From NCBI GenBank assembly GCA_050251575.1, contig JBFWMP010000048.1:1-16913 (forward strand): a stretch of DNA of 16,913 nucleotides, read 5' to 3'. A program made the position numbers and the translations under genes. Origin of the DNA: X23 sp050251575 (GTDB lineage Bacteria; Bacillota; Clostridia; SK-Y3). A model generated the notes under the pieces. The model was not told the DNA's origin. It worked only from the letters and a program-made list of their open reading frames with translations, and did not search any database. Positions 7,365 through 15,092 of this stretch are shown here, one piece after another. The first letter of the stretch is position 1; the number at the start of each line of letters is the position of its first letter.

Positions 7365-8876
7365 ATGAAAGGAAGGTTTGTCCTTGGTGTGGATTTTGGT
7401 GGTGGAGCCTCTAAAGCTACTTTGCTTTCGGCAAACGGAGAGGTGATTGCTACCTCTATTAAGGAATACCATACATATTACCCTAAAAATGGTTGGGCCG
7501 AGCAAAGACCGGAAGATTTTTATAACGCTCTTATATATAATGTTTCGAGCATTTTAAAGGACAGCGGTGTGTCACCGGAGGATATTAGGGCAATTGCTCT
7601 TGATGCTGCCACTCATACGGCGGTATTGCTGGACGAAAAGGGAGAATCGGTGCGAAATGTTATTCATTGGACAGACCGGAGAAGCGTAAAAGAGGCAGAG
7701 TATCTTAAGAAGAACTACAATGATATGATCATGGAGCTTTCCTATAATGCTCCAAGTGCTCTGTGGACTCTACCCCAGCTTATGTGGCTCAGGGAAAATG
7801 AGTTTGAAAATTATAATAAAATCAGTAGAATATTTTTCGTTAAGGACTATATACGCAATAGGCTTACCGGAGATTTTGTTACTGACAGTATAGAAGCGAT
7901 GGGTTCAATGCTTGTAGATGCAAAGGAAAACTGTTGGTCGAAACAGCTTTGTAATCTCGCCGGAATAAATGTTTCTATGCTTCCTGAAATAGTAGATCCA
8001 TTAGATATTGCCGGACATATTACAGATAAAGCAGCAAAAGAAACAGGGCTTTCAGAGAACACGCTTGTGGTGGTAGGCTCCACTGATACGGTGATGGAGG
8101 TTTACGCCTCCGGTGCTATTGATGTGGGATATGCCACAGTAAAGCTTGCTACGGCAGGGAGAATCTGTCCTGTTACTACGGCGCCGCAGAAAAGCCCACT
8201 GTTTTTTAATTACAAACATATTGTCCCCGGACTTTGGTATCCAGGCACAGGAACAAAGTCTTGTGCCTCCTCCTATCGTTGGTATAGAGATGTTCTTGGA
8301 GAATATGAGATACTTGAGGGCGAAAGGCAGGAGAAAGATGCCTACTTTCTTTTGGATAAAGCTGCGGGAGCAGTTGCTCCTGGTGCTGACGGACTGTTTT
8401 TTCACCCATATTTATTAGGTGAAATTACGCCCTATTTAGACGACAGTCTTAGAGGTAGTTTTGTTGGAATTTCCTCTTTTCATCAAAAGGGACATTTTAA
8501 TAGGGCAGTTTTAGAAGGAGTTGCCTATTCCTTAAAGGACTGTTTCGAAGTGATTAAGCAATCGGGGATTGGCATACACACAGCAAGTATTATCGGGGGT
8601 GGAGCAAAAAGTCCGCTTTGGAGTCAGATTGTAGCCGATATGCTTGGCATTCCTCTTGTGAAAACCAAAAGAAGTGACTCTTCTTTAGGATCTGCTATGC
8701 TTGCAGGGGTGGCTACAGGGATGTTTTCGACGTTTGCCGACAGTACCGAAAAATGTGTAAAAGTGGAGAAGGTTATATACCCCGACGCTACCGTCAATCA
8801 AATTTATGAAAAAGGCTTTATCACTTATAAGAAAATTCATGATGTATTGGAAAAAGTGTATCATACTATAGATTAG
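7365..8876 (+). CDS. FGGY-family carbohydrate kinase, xylulokinase-like
   Basis: This is an ATP-dependent sugar or sugar-acid kinase of 503 residues, normal for the family. The N-terminal FGGY domain begins GVDFGGGASKATLL (8-21), in place of the usual DxGTxSxR phosphate loop. D241 in GSTDT is the likely catalytic base. The C-terminal domain has IIGGGAKSPLWSQIVADMLG (409-428), the adenosine-binding motif. The usual GQMHG segment is replaced by DAATHTAVLLD (80-90) and GTSG by ATAG, so specificity probably differs from xylulose. It sits between the Fe-S and EtfB genes of one operon behind an AAGGGGG site, and presumably phosphorylates the oxidised or isomerised intermediate before aldol cleavage. 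Its product is a candidate ligand for the RpiR regulator. Confidence 0.9.
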   Translation: MKGRFVLGVDFGGGASKATLLSANGEVIATSIKEYHTYYPKNGWAEQRPEDFYNALIYNVSSILKDSGVSPEDIRAIALDAATHTAVLLDEKGESVRNVIHWTDRRSVKEAEYLKKNYNDMIMELSYNAPSALWTLPQLMWLRENEFENYNKISRIFFVKDYIRNRLTGDFVTDSIEAMGSMLVDAKENCWSKQLCNLAGINVSMLPEIVDPLDIAGHITDKAAKETGLSENTLVVVGSTDTVMEVYASGAIDVGYATVKLATAGRICPVTTAPQKSPLFFNYKHIVPGLWYPGTGTKSCASSYRWYRDVLGEYEILEGERQEKDAYFLLDKAAGAVAPGADGLFFHPYLLGEITPYLDDSLRGSFVGISSFHQKGHFNRAVLEGVAYSLKDCFEVIKQSGIGIHTASIIGGGAKSPLWSQIVADMLGIPLVKTKRSDSSLGSAMLAGVATGMFSTFADSTEKCVKVEKVIYPDATVNQIYEKGFITYKKIHDVLEKVYHTID

Positions 8877-8905
8877 AATGTTCACTTAGGTTGGAGGGAG
8901 ATTTA

Positions 8906-9718
8906 TTGAATATTGTGGTATGTGCAAAGCAGGTGCCGGAATCACAGAATGCCGGAATAAATCAGACTACAAATACCGTTATCAGATCAGGTGTTCCGTT
9001 GATGTTTAACCCTGCTGATGAGCACGCCTTGGAGGCTGCTCTGCAAATTAGGGACCAATTATGTGCAGAAGTATCGGTTATAACAATGGGGCAGAAGTCA
9101 GCTCAGTCACTTTTACGATATGCTGCTGCATTAGGTGCCGATAAGCTCTATCTTGTCAGTGATAAGCTTTATGCCGGCTCAGATACTTATGCCACATCAT
9201 TAATATTAAGCCGTGCCATCAAATATATTGGCGGAGCAGACTTAGTGATATGCGGACGCCGTGCCTTTGATGGAGAAACCGGGCATGTGGGACCGCAGCT
9301 CTCGATAAGATTAGAGATACCCTGTATCACGAATGTTATAAGTATTGATGACTGCACCCGTACCTATATCCGATGTACAAGACTGACTGAGGAGGGCAGC
9401 GAAACGGTAGAGTTTTCTCTGCCGGCGGTAATTACAGTATGTGAGGGAATAAATCATACAAGGCTTCCAGACATTCTAAGCCTGAGGAAAGCACAGAAAA
9501 TAGTTGCAGGAGAGATTACAAACAAAAATTTAGCGCTTGATATCGACGTTATTGGGTTTGGTGGTTCTCCTACAAGTGTAAAAAGGGTGACCTGCCTAAA
9601 CTTTCACAGGACGCATTTGCCACTGGAAACAGATATTCATAAGGGCGCTTCCATCATCGCTGAAAAACTGCTGACAGTTTTAAAGGAAGAAGGGATGCAG
9701 GTGCTGAGAGATGAATAA
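8906..9718 (+). CDS. etfB: Electron transfer flavoprotein beta subunit, second copy
   Basis: This EtfB has 270 residues from TTG 8906. The ribosome site GGAGGGAG (8893-8900) overlaps an upstream in-frame TTG at 8891 and points to 8906, which also gives the expected N-terminus MNIVVCAKQVPES. The nucleotide loop reads CGRRAFDGETGHVGP (116-130), a variant of the bifurcating DGDT.QVGP loop, so this subunit may hold a second FAD rather than AMP. It is clearly diverged from the EtfB at 134 and is not a recent duplicate. It overlaps etfA by 8 bases. The pair should take electrons from the FAD oxidase/Fe-S module at the start of the operon. Confidence 0.94.
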   Translation: MNIVVCAKQVPESQNAGINQTTNTVIRSGVPLMFNPADEHALEAALQIRDQLCAEVSVITMGQKSAQSLLRYAAALGADKLYLVSDKLYAGSDTYATSLILSRAIKYIGGADLVICGRRAFDGETGHVGPQLSIRLEIPCITNVISIDDCTRTYIRCTRLTEEGSETVEFSLPAVITVCEGINHTRLPDILSLRKAQKIVAGEITNKNLALDIDVIGFGGSPTSVKRVTCLNFHRTHLPLETDIHKGASIIAEKLLTVLKEEGMQVLRDE

Positions 9719-10736
9719 TAATAGTGCTTTGAAAGAGGTATGGGCTGTTTCGCAGTTTACTAATGGTCATACAGAACGTACGGTCTTGGAACTTATAGGA
9801 AAGGCGGCTGAACTTGCAAAAGATTTAGCGGGCAGGGCGTGTCTTATATTAATTGCTGAGACATTGGAGCAGGAGGTGGTAAGCTTATTGACTGCTGCCG
9901 GTGCGGATAAAATATATTTTGTAGCGAATGACACAGGGGGAGCACTCAATGAACACTGGGCAGCGAGAGAGATTGCTCACCTTGCAGAGCTTTATAAACC
10001 GGAAATAATGCTTTTTCCATCTACCATATGGGGGCGATCGGTAGCTCCCCAAGCAGCAGCACTATTACATACCGGGATAACTGCTGATTGCACAGCTCTC
10101 AGAATAGATGAAAATGGGTTTTTAGTTCAGATAAGACCTGCCTTTGGTGCAAGCCTCTTAGCTGAAATTTTATGTAAAACCGCCAGACCTCAGATAGTCA
10201 CAGTGCGCAGAGGGGTATTTTCACTGCCAACGATGGATAAAGAGCGTGTAGGAGAGATTGTAAAAATAGGGCAAAGTTATCCGATGGATCAAATTATAAA
10301 AATTATAAGTTCATCTTCTCGATGCAATAGGGGAACAAGGCTTCATGATGCAGAAATAGTTATTGCAGGTGGAAAGGGCGTCGGTTCTAAGGAAGGATTT
10401 GAAAAACTTAAAAAACTTGGAAAATTAGTAAATGGAGCAATAGGAGCCTCACGCGCCGCGGTAGATGCGGGGTATGCGAGTTATGATATGCAGGTAGGAC
10501 AGACTGGAATAACTATCCGACCAAAGCTTTATATAGCCTGCGGTATTTCGGGTGCAGTGCAGCATATAGCAGGTGTGTCATCGGCAGAGTATATCATTGC
10601 CATTAATACTGATAAAAAAGAGCCTATTTTCCGGTATGCCGATTATGGAATTGCTGGAGATTTACATAAAACACTAGATGAAGTTATAAATTTTATAAAG
10701 GGGGAACGGCATTATGAATTACAAAAAAAACTATAG
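9711..10736 (+). CDS. etfA: Electron transfer flavoprotein alpha subunit, second copy, no ferredoxin domain
   Basis: This EtfA has 341 residues and begins directly with the Etf N-terminal domain. It has no CxxCxxC ferredoxin motif, unlike the copy at 935. The FAD domain is intact: IAGGKGVGSKEGFEKL, GASRAAVDAG, GQTGITIRPKL, CGISGAVQHIAG and DYGIAGDLHK. GQTG here against GLSG in the first copy marks a different EtfA subgroup. It overlaps etfB upstream by 8 bases and the next gene by 23 bases, so translation is tightly coupled. The Fe-S clusters that the first Etf carries in its fused domain may be provided here by the separate CCG protein; that is inference. Confidence 0.94.
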   Translation: MNNNSALKEVWAVSQFTNGHTERTVLELIGKAAELAKDLAGRACLILIAETLEQEVVSLLTAAGADKIYFVANDTGGALNEHWAAREIAHLAELYKPEIMLFPSTIWGRSVAPQAAALLHTGITADCTALRIDENGFLVQIRPAFGASLLAEILCKTARPQIVTVRRGVFSLPTMDKERVGEIVKIGQSYPMDQIIKIISSSSRCNRGTRLHDAEIVIAGGKGVGSKEGFEKLKKLGKLVNGAIGASRAAVDAGYASYDMQVGQTGITIRPKLYIACGISGAVQHIAGVSSAEYIIAINTDKKEPIFRYADYGIAGDLHKTLDEVINFIKGERHYELQKKL

Positions 10737-11532
10737 GCCGGCAAAGGGATTGACAAGACTTTGCAAGATGGGGGAATGTTCTTTAGAAATTCTTGAATTT
10801 AGCATTATTGAACTTGCACCCGGGCAAGAGATTATCTTTAACACAGAAGAGACTGAGACTGCTTTTATCATTCTTAGTGGACGCTGCAGTTTGGAGTATG
10901 ATGAAGTCAAATGGCAAGAATTAGGAAGCAGAAGAACGGTATTTGAAGGAAAAGCAACTTCTGCTTATGTGGGAAGAAGGAAAGCGGTGCGCATATGGAC
11001 ATCATGGAATGTAAAGATAGCAGTAGTTCAGACACCCATTGAGGAAGATACAGAGGGATTTGTAGTAAAGCCTGAGGAGGTAAAAACAGTTATTTTGGGC
11101 AAGCCTACATGGAAAAGAGATACACACTTTATTTTTGATGGTTCAACCCCTACAAAGCGTCTTTGCATCGGAGAGGCATATGTTGATCCCGGCAACTGGG
11201 CAGGGTTTCCTCCCCATAAGCATGATGTGGACAATATGCCGGCAGAAGGGGTTTTGGAAGAACTCTACTATTTCCTTTTTCAACCTAATCAAGGCTTCGG
11301 TTTCCAACGTTTGTATACTGCTGATGGAGAAATAGACGAGGTATATGTAGTGAAAAACGATGATTTAGTAGAATTTCCAAAGGGATATCATACCACCGTG
11401 GCTGCTCCGGGATATAATAGTTATTTTCTTTGGGCTATGGCGGGAGATAACAAGGGTTTCTATCGTTCCAGCGATCCTGAGCATGAATGGGTAAGTGCTA
11501 TCGAAAATTTTATTACAAAGAATAATTTATAA
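10714..11532 (+). CDS. IolB-family isomerase (5-deoxyglucuronate isomerase-like, bicupin)
   Basis: This 272-residue protein belongs to the KduI/IolB bicupin family and matches IolB in length. The C-terminal cupin holds the expected metal ligands: PPHKHD (H168, H170), LEELYY (E182 or E183) and GYH (H226), together with GFGFQRLYT. IolB converts 5-deoxyglucuronate into 2-deoxy-5-ketogluconate in inositol breakdown, an aldose to ketose change on a uronic acid. No other iol gene (iolC, iolD, iolE, iolJ) is nearby, so here it probably isomerises a related aldehyde acid before the kinase and aldolase steps. The ATG has AAAGGGGGAA upstream inside the end of etfA. The family call is firm; the exact reaction is not. 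Confidence 0.88.
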   Translation: MNYKKNYRPAKGLTRLCKMGECSLEILEFSIIELAPGQEIIFNTEETETAFIILSGRCSLEYDEVKWQELGSRRTVFEGKATSAYVGRRKAVRIWTSWNVKIAVVQTPIEEDTEGFVVKPEEVKTVILGKPTWKRDTHFIFDGSTPTKRLCIGEAYVDPGNWAGFPPHKHDVDNMPAEGVLEELYYFLFQPNQGFGFQRLYTADGEIDEVYVVKNDDLVEFPKGYHTTVAAPGYNSYFLWAMAGDNKGFYRSSDPEHEWVSAIENFITKNNL

Positions 11533-11550
11533 GAGAAGGGGTGAGCAACA

Positions 11551-12540
11551 TTGTATAAAATACTTATTACATCGAGAAATTTCGGTGCGGTTTCAAAAGC
11601 CGACTTTAACTACTTTATAGATAGAGGATATGAGATTGTAAGAAATCCCTTTGAAGGTAAACTTCCCACAGAAGAAGAACTTATTTCAATTATCGGTGAT
11701 ATTGATGCTGTACATATCGGCAACGATAACTTTAACGCAAATATATTAGCGCATGCGAAAAAGCTTAAAGTGGTAAATAAAGCAGGTATTGGCGTAGATA
11801 ATATTGACATCGATTGTGCCAGCAGATTAGGAATTGCTGTTACCAATGTCCCCGGAACAACTGCCAATTCAGTAGCAGATCTTACCTTCGGGCTTATGCT
11901 GGCTGTCTCTAAAAAAATCATCTACACTTATAACAGGATTACCCAGCAAGGCATGTGGCCAGTTGATCGCGGTAATGATATTTACGGCAAAACTATCGGT
12001 ATTATAGGTCTTGGCAGAATTGGCAAAAACGTTGCTTTAAGAGCAAAAGGTTTCGGAATGAATATTTTAAGCTATGAGCCATACCCGGATATCGCATTTG
12101 TAAAGGAGAATGGTATTACTATCACAGATATTGATACACTTGTGAGCGAAGCTGATTTCGTCACTTTACATATCCCAAAGACGCCCGAAAGCACCAATAT
12201 TATTGATTCAAGACGTCTTGGAATAATGAAGCCATCCGCTATTTTAATTAATGCTGCCAGGGGAGGACTAGTAAATGAGGAGGCACTCTATGAAGCTCTT
12301 TCTACCGGTAAGATTGCCGGTGCTGCCTTTGATGTGCTGACTGAGGAGCCACCGAAGAGCCGACCCAAGCTGTTTGATTTAGACAACTTTATCATTACTT
12401 CCCATTCCGGTGGTAATTCAATTGAATCCATTATTCAGACTTCTTATGTATCGGCCCAGAATATTATCGCTATTCTCGAGGGATTTGATTGCCCAAACTT
12501 CCTAAATAAGGACAAAATTATCAATAAGCAATCAAAATAA
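11551..12540 (+). CDS. D-2-hydroxyacid dehydrogenase, phosphoglycerate-dehydrogenase-like
   Basis: This NAD(P)-dependent dehydrogenase has 329 residues and belongs to the D-isomer 2-hydroxyacid family (SerA, GhrB). The Rossmann loop is GLGRIG (153-158), with an acidic residue in YEP (E176) that favours NAD over NADP. Catalytic residues are R237 (NAARGG), E266 (TEEPP) and H285, in TSHSGG instead of the common PHIGG. There is no C-terminal ACT domain, so it is not a regulated serine-pathway enzyme. It starts with TTG, seven bases after GAAGGGGTGA. In the operon it probably interconverts a 2-keto acid and D-2-hydroxy acid, for example reducing a product of aldolase cleavage or preparing a substrate. 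Direction and substrate are not determined. Confidence 0.92.
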   Translation: MYKILITSRNFGAVSKADFNYFIDRGYEIVRNPFEGKLPTEEELISIIGDIDAVHIGNDNFNANILAHAKKLKVVNKAGIGVDNIDIDCASRLGIAVTNVPGTTANSVADLTFGLMLAVSKKIIYTYNRITQQGMWPVDRGNDIYGKTIGIIGLGRIGKNVALRAKGFGMNILSYEPYPDIAFVKENGITITDIDTLVSEADFVTLHIPKTPESTNIIDSRRLGIMKPSAILINAARGGLVNEEALYEALSTGKIAGAAFDVLTEEPPKSRPKLFDLDNFIITSHSGGNSIESIIQTSYVSAQNIIAILEGFDCPNFLNKDKIINKQSK

Positions 12541-12557
12541 AAATGGAGGGATATCTC

Positions 12558-13319
12558 ATGGAAGGTCTAAAAGAAAGGGCTTACGCAGGAGAAAAATTGT
12601 ATGGAACAATGGTGTGTGTATTTGATACTCCGGATATTGCAAAAATGCTGCAGGTATGTGGATTTGACTTCTTTGTCATTGACGGAGAGCATGGGTATTT
12701 TGATGATTCAAGAATGGCAGCGATGCTTCTGACTGCCAAACTTGCCGGCATACCTGCTATCGTTAGGGTAGCACGCCCACAGCGTGAAATTATTATAAAA
12801 TATATGGAGATGGGTGCGGCGGGACTGCTTCTTCCTAATACAGAGACTGTGGAGCAAGCAAAGATGCTTATTGAGTATTCCAAGTATGCTAAGCTAGGAA
12901 ATAGAGGGGTTGCACTTACAAAGGCGCATACTCTCTACGAACCGGTCAAGGCAGTAGAATATATGGAAAAGGCAAATAAGGAAACCGTGCTTATGGTGCA
13001 GATTGAATCTCCTGAAGGTGTAAGAAATATTAATGATATTATGGCACTTGAAGGCATTGACTGTGCATTTATCGGCCCTAACGATTTGTCACAGTCTTTA
13101 GGGATTATGGGACAGTTTGACAATCCTATTTTAATAGAAGCTATTGAAAAAGTCATAACTTCCGCCAAAGCTCATAGCAAGTTTTCCGGAATACACATGG
13201 GAGACGTAGGCAAAGTAAAGGGTTGGATTGAGAAAGGAATGAACTTCAACCTCTGGTCGGCTGATACAGTTCTGATGATGTCAGCTGCAAGAGCGGGACT
13301 TAAGGAATTTCGAGGCTAA
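12558..13319 (+). CDS. HpcH/HpaI-family class II aldolase
   Basis: This 253-residue aldolase normally splits 2-keto-3-deoxy or 4-hydroxy-2-keto acids to pyruvate and an aldehyde. Every catalytic position of HpaI is present: H45 (DGEHG) and R70 (VRVARP), and the metal ligands E150 (QIESPEG) and D176 (GPNDLS). I start at ATG 12558 because GGAGGG (12545-12550) lies just before it; the in-frame ATG at 12543 overlaps this site. The N-terminus MEGLKERAYAGEKLYGTMV then fits the family. It is the last enzyme gene before the transporter, consistent with a terminal cleavage step. Relatives include GarL and the 2-keto-3-deoxyrhamnonate aldolase; which substrate is used here is unknown. Confidence 0.93.
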   Translation: MEGLKERAYAGEKLYGTMVCVFDTPDIAKMLQVCGFDFFVIDGEHGYFDDSRMAAMLLTAKLAGIPAIVRVARPQREIIIKYMEMGAAGLLLPNTETVEQAKMLIEYSKYAKLGNRGVALTKAHTLYEPVKAVEYMEKANKETVLMVQIESPEGVRNINDIMALEGIDCAFIGPNDLSQSLGIMGQFDNPILIEAIEKVITSAKAHSKFSGIHMGDVGKVKGWIEKGMNFNLWSADTVLMMSAARAGLKEFRG

Positions 13320-13343
13320 CCCAATAAGCATTATTAAATTATG

Positions 13344-13373
13344 GTACAAAGGCACAAAGGTGCCATTAAGTAC
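13344..13373 (+). other. Small stem-loop between the aldolase and tctC genes
   Basis: GGCAC (13351-13355) and GTGCC (13360-13364) pair around AAAG, extended by outer GTAC arms (13344-13347 and 13370-13373). There is no T-run, so it is more likely a processing or stability element for the tctC mRNA than a terminator. tctC starts about 30 bases later behind a good GGAGGACGGAG site. Confidence 0.4.
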
Positions 13374-13404
13374 AAAATAAATTTAAAAATGGAGGACGGA
13401 GAGT

Positions 13405-14427
13405 ATGAAAAAAAGATTAATGAGTATTATCATGGTTGTAGTTATGGCCTTCACACTAGTGGCTTGTCAGGCATCTAAACCTGAGGCATCTAAACCTGAG
13501 GCATCCAAACCTGAGGCATCCAAACCTGCAGAGAAAACTCTTGACTATCCTAAAAAGCCTATTACACTTATTGTGCCGTGGGCAGCAGGCGGCAGCTCTG
13601 ACTTAACCTGCCGTGCAATCGCCGCACTGTCACAGAAATACTTAGGGACCGCTATGAACGTTGTAAATCGTGAAGGTGGAAACGGTGCTGTGGCATTAAC
13701 AGAGATGGCTAATAAGATAAAGCCTGACGGTTATACTATCTCTTTATCTTCAGCAGGTAATTTTACAACAATGCCCTTTGTACAAGACGTAAACTACACG
13801 ATTGACTCCTTCAAATATCTCATAGGAACTACCAGTGAGCCTCTTGCAGTTATTGTTCGTAAAGATTCCGAGCTTAACAGCCTCCAGGATATCGTAAAAC
13901 GTGGAACTAAGGTGCTTCATGGTCAGTCTGGATCTAATGGTGCAAACCATATGCATTCAAAGAGGCTTTTTAAGGCTATGGGTGTCGAAGAAGAAATTGT
14001 TCCTTTCTCTGGTGCATCTACAGCTATTGCCGCTCTCTTAGGCGGACAGGTTGAAATGATTCTTGTTCACCCTGGTATGGTTATGTCATCAATTGAATCG
14101 GGCGAAGTAAAGCTTATTTCCATGATTTATAATGAGAGAGTTCCCACCTTCCCCGATGTTAAGACACCTGAAGAAGAAGGTTTTGGGAAAATTCATGCTG
14201 AAACATATAAAAATTTGCTGGTTCATGCCGACACTGATCCTAAAATCATAGAATTTTTAACAGAAAAGCTTGATCAACTTATGCGTGATCCTCAATTCCT
14301 TGATTTTCTTAAGAATAATGGTCTTGAACGTTCATACTACAAAGGTGAAGAGGTTAAAAAGGTTATGCAAGCGGATTCTGATATTCTTGTCCCTATGATG
14401 AAGGAATTAGGCATCATCAAAAAATAA
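13405..14427 (+). CDS. tctC: Tripartite tricarboxylate transporter solute-binding lipoprotein TctC
   Basis: This is the extracytoplasmic binding subunit of a TTT-family carrier, 340 residues. It has a lipoprotein signal: MKKR, a hydrophobic stretch (5-19) and the lipobox LVAC with C21 as the lipidated cysteine, so it should be anchored outside the membrane. A linker of four ASKPE/ASKPA repeats follows (about 23-42), then the mature Bug/TctC domain with YPKKPITLIVPWAAGGSSDLTCR, the conserved opening that builds the ligand pocket. TctC proteins bind carboxylates such as citrate, tartrate or related acids. It is placed directly after the catabolic genes and before tctB and tctA. The substrate should be the acid the operon degrades; the sequence does not say which. 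Confidence 0.94.
   Translation: MKKRLMSIIMVVVMAFTLVACQASKPEASKPEASKPEASKPAEKTLDYPKKPITLIVPWAAGGSSDLTCRAIAALSQKYLGTAMNVVNREGGNGAVALTEMANKIKPDGYTISLSSAGNFTTMPFVQDVNYTIDSFKYLIGTTSEPLAVIVRKDSELNSLQDIVKRGTKVLHGQSGSNGANHMHSKRLFKAMGVEEEIVPFSGASTAIAALLGGQVEMILVHPGMVMSSIESGEVKLISMIYNERVPTFPDVKTPEEEGFGKIHAETYKNLLVHADTDPKIIEFLTEKLDQLMRDPQFLDFLKNNGLERSYYKGEEVKKVMQADSDILVPMMKELGIIKK
13471..13530 (+). repeat. Four 15-bp tandem repeats in the tctC linker
   Basis: The unit GCATCTAAACCTGAG occurs four times in a row, the last two with a T to C change and the fourth ending in CA. It encodes ASKPE three times and ASKPA once. The repeat is in frame, so copy-number change would lengthen or shorten the flexible tether between the lipid anchor and the binding domain without breaking the gene. 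Confidence 0.95.
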
Positions 14428-14481
14428 GTATTAAGAAACAGAAGAATTTGTGAAGCATAAGTTTAACTCAGAGGTATTGAT

Positions 14482-14510
14482 GGGGCGGTGGATTAACATC
14501 GCCGCCCTTT
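14482..14510 (+). other. GC-rich stem-loop between tctC and tctB
   Basis: GGGCGGTG (14483-14490) pairs with CGCCGCCC (14500-14507), with one G-U pair. The stem can extend to a TAAC loop with one bulged G. Only three T's follow, so it is at best a weak terminator. A stem in this place often protects the binding-protein mRNA and lowers expression of the membrane subunits. It lies about 40 bases before tctB. Confidence 0.6.
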
Positions 14511-14547
14511 ATGAATATGATTTCATCCAAACGGAGGTGGTATACAA

Positions 14548-14994
14548 ATGGACAAAGCCAATAGGGTTATCGGTATCATATTTCTTGTTTTTGGAATTTT
14601 GTTGTATATAGTCACTCCATTTCAGACAGCAGCGATAAGTACTAGCAAAATGGGTCCGGATTTTTTTCCAAAGGTTGTGGCAATTATTATGGTTATATGT
14701 AGTGTTGGACTTATCATTCAGGCGACTATAGCTATGAAAAGTAAATATAATGCGGAAGAAGAAGCAGAAGTGGACTGGCAAAAGGAAAAAAAGGTTGCTT
14801 TGGTATTTGCTATGCTTATCGTATATGTACTATGCATAGAGCTTGCAGGTTTTTTCATCTCATCCATCCTTTTTGGCGTAGCTTTGCTTTATGTGCTAAA
14901 ATCCATCAAATGGTACTATTACGCTACCTATATAACATTAGTAGCTATTATCAATTATGTATTCAGTGAATTACTTTACATAAATCTGCCGTAA
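14548..14994 (+). CDS. tctB: Tripartite tricarboxylate transporter small membrane subunit TctB
   Basis: This 148-residue protein has the four hydrophobic segments of TctB: about residues 7-26, 46-70, 84-105 and 106-146 (the last containing more than one short stretch), with a charged loop KYNAEEEAEVDWQKEKK between the second and third. The family is poorly conserved in sequence, so the call rests on length, topology and position between tctC and tctA. It starts behind ACGGAGGTGG. It is an essential partner of TctA in the cytoplasmic membrane, with no known catalytic residues. Confidence 0.9.
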   Translation: MDKANRVIGIIFLVFGILLYIVTPFQTAAISTSKMGPDFFPKVVAIIMVICSVGLIIQATIAMKSKYNAEEEAEVDWQKEKKVALVFAMLIVYVLCIELAGFFISSILFGVALLYVLKSIKWYYYATYITLVAIINYVFSELLYINLP

Positions 14995-14999
14995 GAAAT

Positions 15000-15062
15000 A
15001 CACCTATATTCTATCAAATCATATTTCTTCTGCCATGCCCATACTTAATAGAATATAGGTGT
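15000..15062. repeat. 15-bp perfect inverted repeat between tctB and tctA
   Basis: ACACCTATATTCTAT (15000-15014) and ATAGAATATAGGTGT (15048-15062) are exact inverted copies with 33 bases between them. It begins six bases after the tctB stop and ends about 15 bases before the tctA ribosome site. In RNA it would form a long stem with a large loop. It lacks the GC core and T-run of a terminator. It may be a processing element, or a remnant of a small palindromic insertion. Confidence 0.6.
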
Positions 15063-15092
15063 GGTTGAAGGGAAAAGAAAGGGGAACAGAAA

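Noticed and set aside
8146..8418. 90-codon + frame inside the kinase gene
   Set aside because: It is a different frame of the conserved FGGY gene, which reads through without interruption; no frameshift is needed.
134..10736. The two etfBA pairs as a recent duplication
   Set aside because: They differ in the ferredoxin domain, in the key loops (DGDTSQVGP against DGETGHVGP; GLSG against GQTG) and throughout, so they are old paralogues or separately acquired.
14509..14781. Minus-strand frame across tctB, suggesting an antisense gene
   Set aside because: No promoter or ribosome site is visible and the composition is that of a reversed membrane protein gene.
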